Assembly: GCA_019322815.1 (NCBI GenBank)
Contig: JAHWIB010000009.1
Coordinates: 1 to 32,944 of the forward strand
Reading direction: 5' to 3'
Source: Candidatus Woesearchaeota archaeon
GTDB lineage: Archaea; Nanobdellota; Nanobdellia; Woesearchaeales; WJKL01
Length of the DNA: 32,944 nt
Part shown: piece by piece, positions 32,520 to 32,944 of the stretch
Layout of the letters: each line of letters opens with the position of its first letter
Position numbering within the stretch: the first letter of the stretch is position 1
The notes under the pieces: generated by a model
What the model was told of the DNA's origin: nothing
The model's input: only the letters and a program-made list of their open reading frames with translations
Database searches by the model: none
Made by a program: the position numbers and the translations under genes

Positions 32520-32944
32520 ATGGAGGGAGTTTTAAAAGAATTCAATCTGACAGATAATGAAGTAAAGATTTACTTAACATTATTAGACCTAGGCTCTGCT
32601 TTAGCAGGCGAGATAACAACAAAGACAGGAATCCATAGAAGAAATGTATATGATTCTGTTGAAAGGCTGATAAAAAAAGGATTGATTGGGTATATTTCTA
32701 AAAACAACAGGAAATATTTCAAAGCAGCAAATCCAAATCATTTCTTTTCTTTATTAGAGGAGGAAAAGGAAAGGCTTGAGCAGAAGGAAAAATCCTTCAA
32801 ATCAATTCTTCCTCAACTATTGTTATCAAAAAAACTAGCAAAAAACAAGCAGAGAGTAACAATCTTTGAAGGAAAAAAAGGATTAATCACAATATTAGAA
32901 GATGTAATTAAAACAGGAAAAGAGAACCTAGTCTTTAGCACAAC
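32520..32944 (+). CDS. TrmB-family transcription regulator, 3' end outside window
   Basis: Open from ATG 32520 to the window edge, about 141 residues visible. Residues 1-70 are the TrmB winged helix: LKEFNLTDNEVKIYLTLLDL, GEITTKTGIHRRNVYDSVERL, KKGLIGYISKNNRKYFKAA. Residues ~75-110 are a charged helix (LEEEKERLEQKEKSF), then RVTIFEGKKGLITILEDVI, the start of the effector-side domain found in this family. It is divergent from pyrE, with a 19-bp inverted repeat between, so regulation of pyrimidine genes is plausible (inference). TrmB-like proteins classically sense sugars, so the effector is uncertain. Confidence 0.85.
   Translation, partial: MEGVLKEFNLTDNEVKIYLTLLDLGSALAGEITTKTGIHRRNVYDSVERLIKKGLIGYISKNNRKYFKAANPNHFFSLLEEEKERLEQKEKSFKSILPQLLLSKKLAKNKQRVTIFEGKKGLITILEDVIKTGKENLVFST

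Noticed and set aside
1..32944. CRISPR array or insertion sequence
   Set aside because: No regularly spaced direct repeats, transposase motif or terminal inverted repeats were seen.

Overview
The window is AT-rich and looks like a small-genome archaeon, most likely a DPANN lineage such as the Woesearchaeota/Pacearchaeota group; that placement is inference. Support comes from archaeal TATA boxes centred about 25-28 nt before many start codons (leaderless transcripts), oligo-T terminators, GGTGA-type ribosome binding sites used mainly inside operons, and archaeal families (COG2112-type kinase, radical-SAM/helix-hairpin-helix protein, short SlyD-like FKBP, fused PyrD-PyrK, TrmB-like regulator, MNT/HEPN pair). 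No tRNA, rRNA, CRISPR array, insertion sequence or origin was seen.

Positions 1-12575 hold a block of proteins I cannot name. Two rightward operons (1-5316 and 5374-10686) encode small soluble proteins, a coiled-coil/double-HTH/methyltransferase-like fusion, a small membrane protein, a 990-residue protein with an APH-type kinase domain, and a 628-residue single-span membrane protein. A convergent 630-residue gene may carry another divergent kinase fold. This is the best candidate for an undescribed system.

Positions 12667-15368, leftward, hold a Lys-rich protein behind a compact leader RNA that resembles the core of a cobalamin riboswitch, then an MNT nucleotidyltransferase/HEPN pair under two palindromic operators, then an agmatinase. 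Positions 15369-21421 hold a two-HTH regulator, a 15-codon acidic mini-gene, a Nudix hydrolase, a YkgJ-type Cys protein divergent from a membrane protein across a symmetric TATA box, a HemK-kinase fusion, a MATE transporter, a small unknown and a radical-SAM protein.

Positions 21581-27474 hold FKBP, then carbohydrate genes: a six-hairpin glycosidase, and ROK kinase, PIG-L deacetylase and GT4 glycosyltransferase in one overlapping leftward operon, divergent from glucosamine-6-phosphate deaminase. These could form an amino-sugar salvage or glycan module. A Hanks-type Ser/Thr kinase follows.

Positions 27481-32384 are a leftward pyrimidine cluster, pyrE-pyrF then pyrDK-pyrC. It faces a TrmB-like regulator, cut by the window end, across a region with a 19-bp inverted repeat that may be its operator. 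pyrB and carAB are not in the window.
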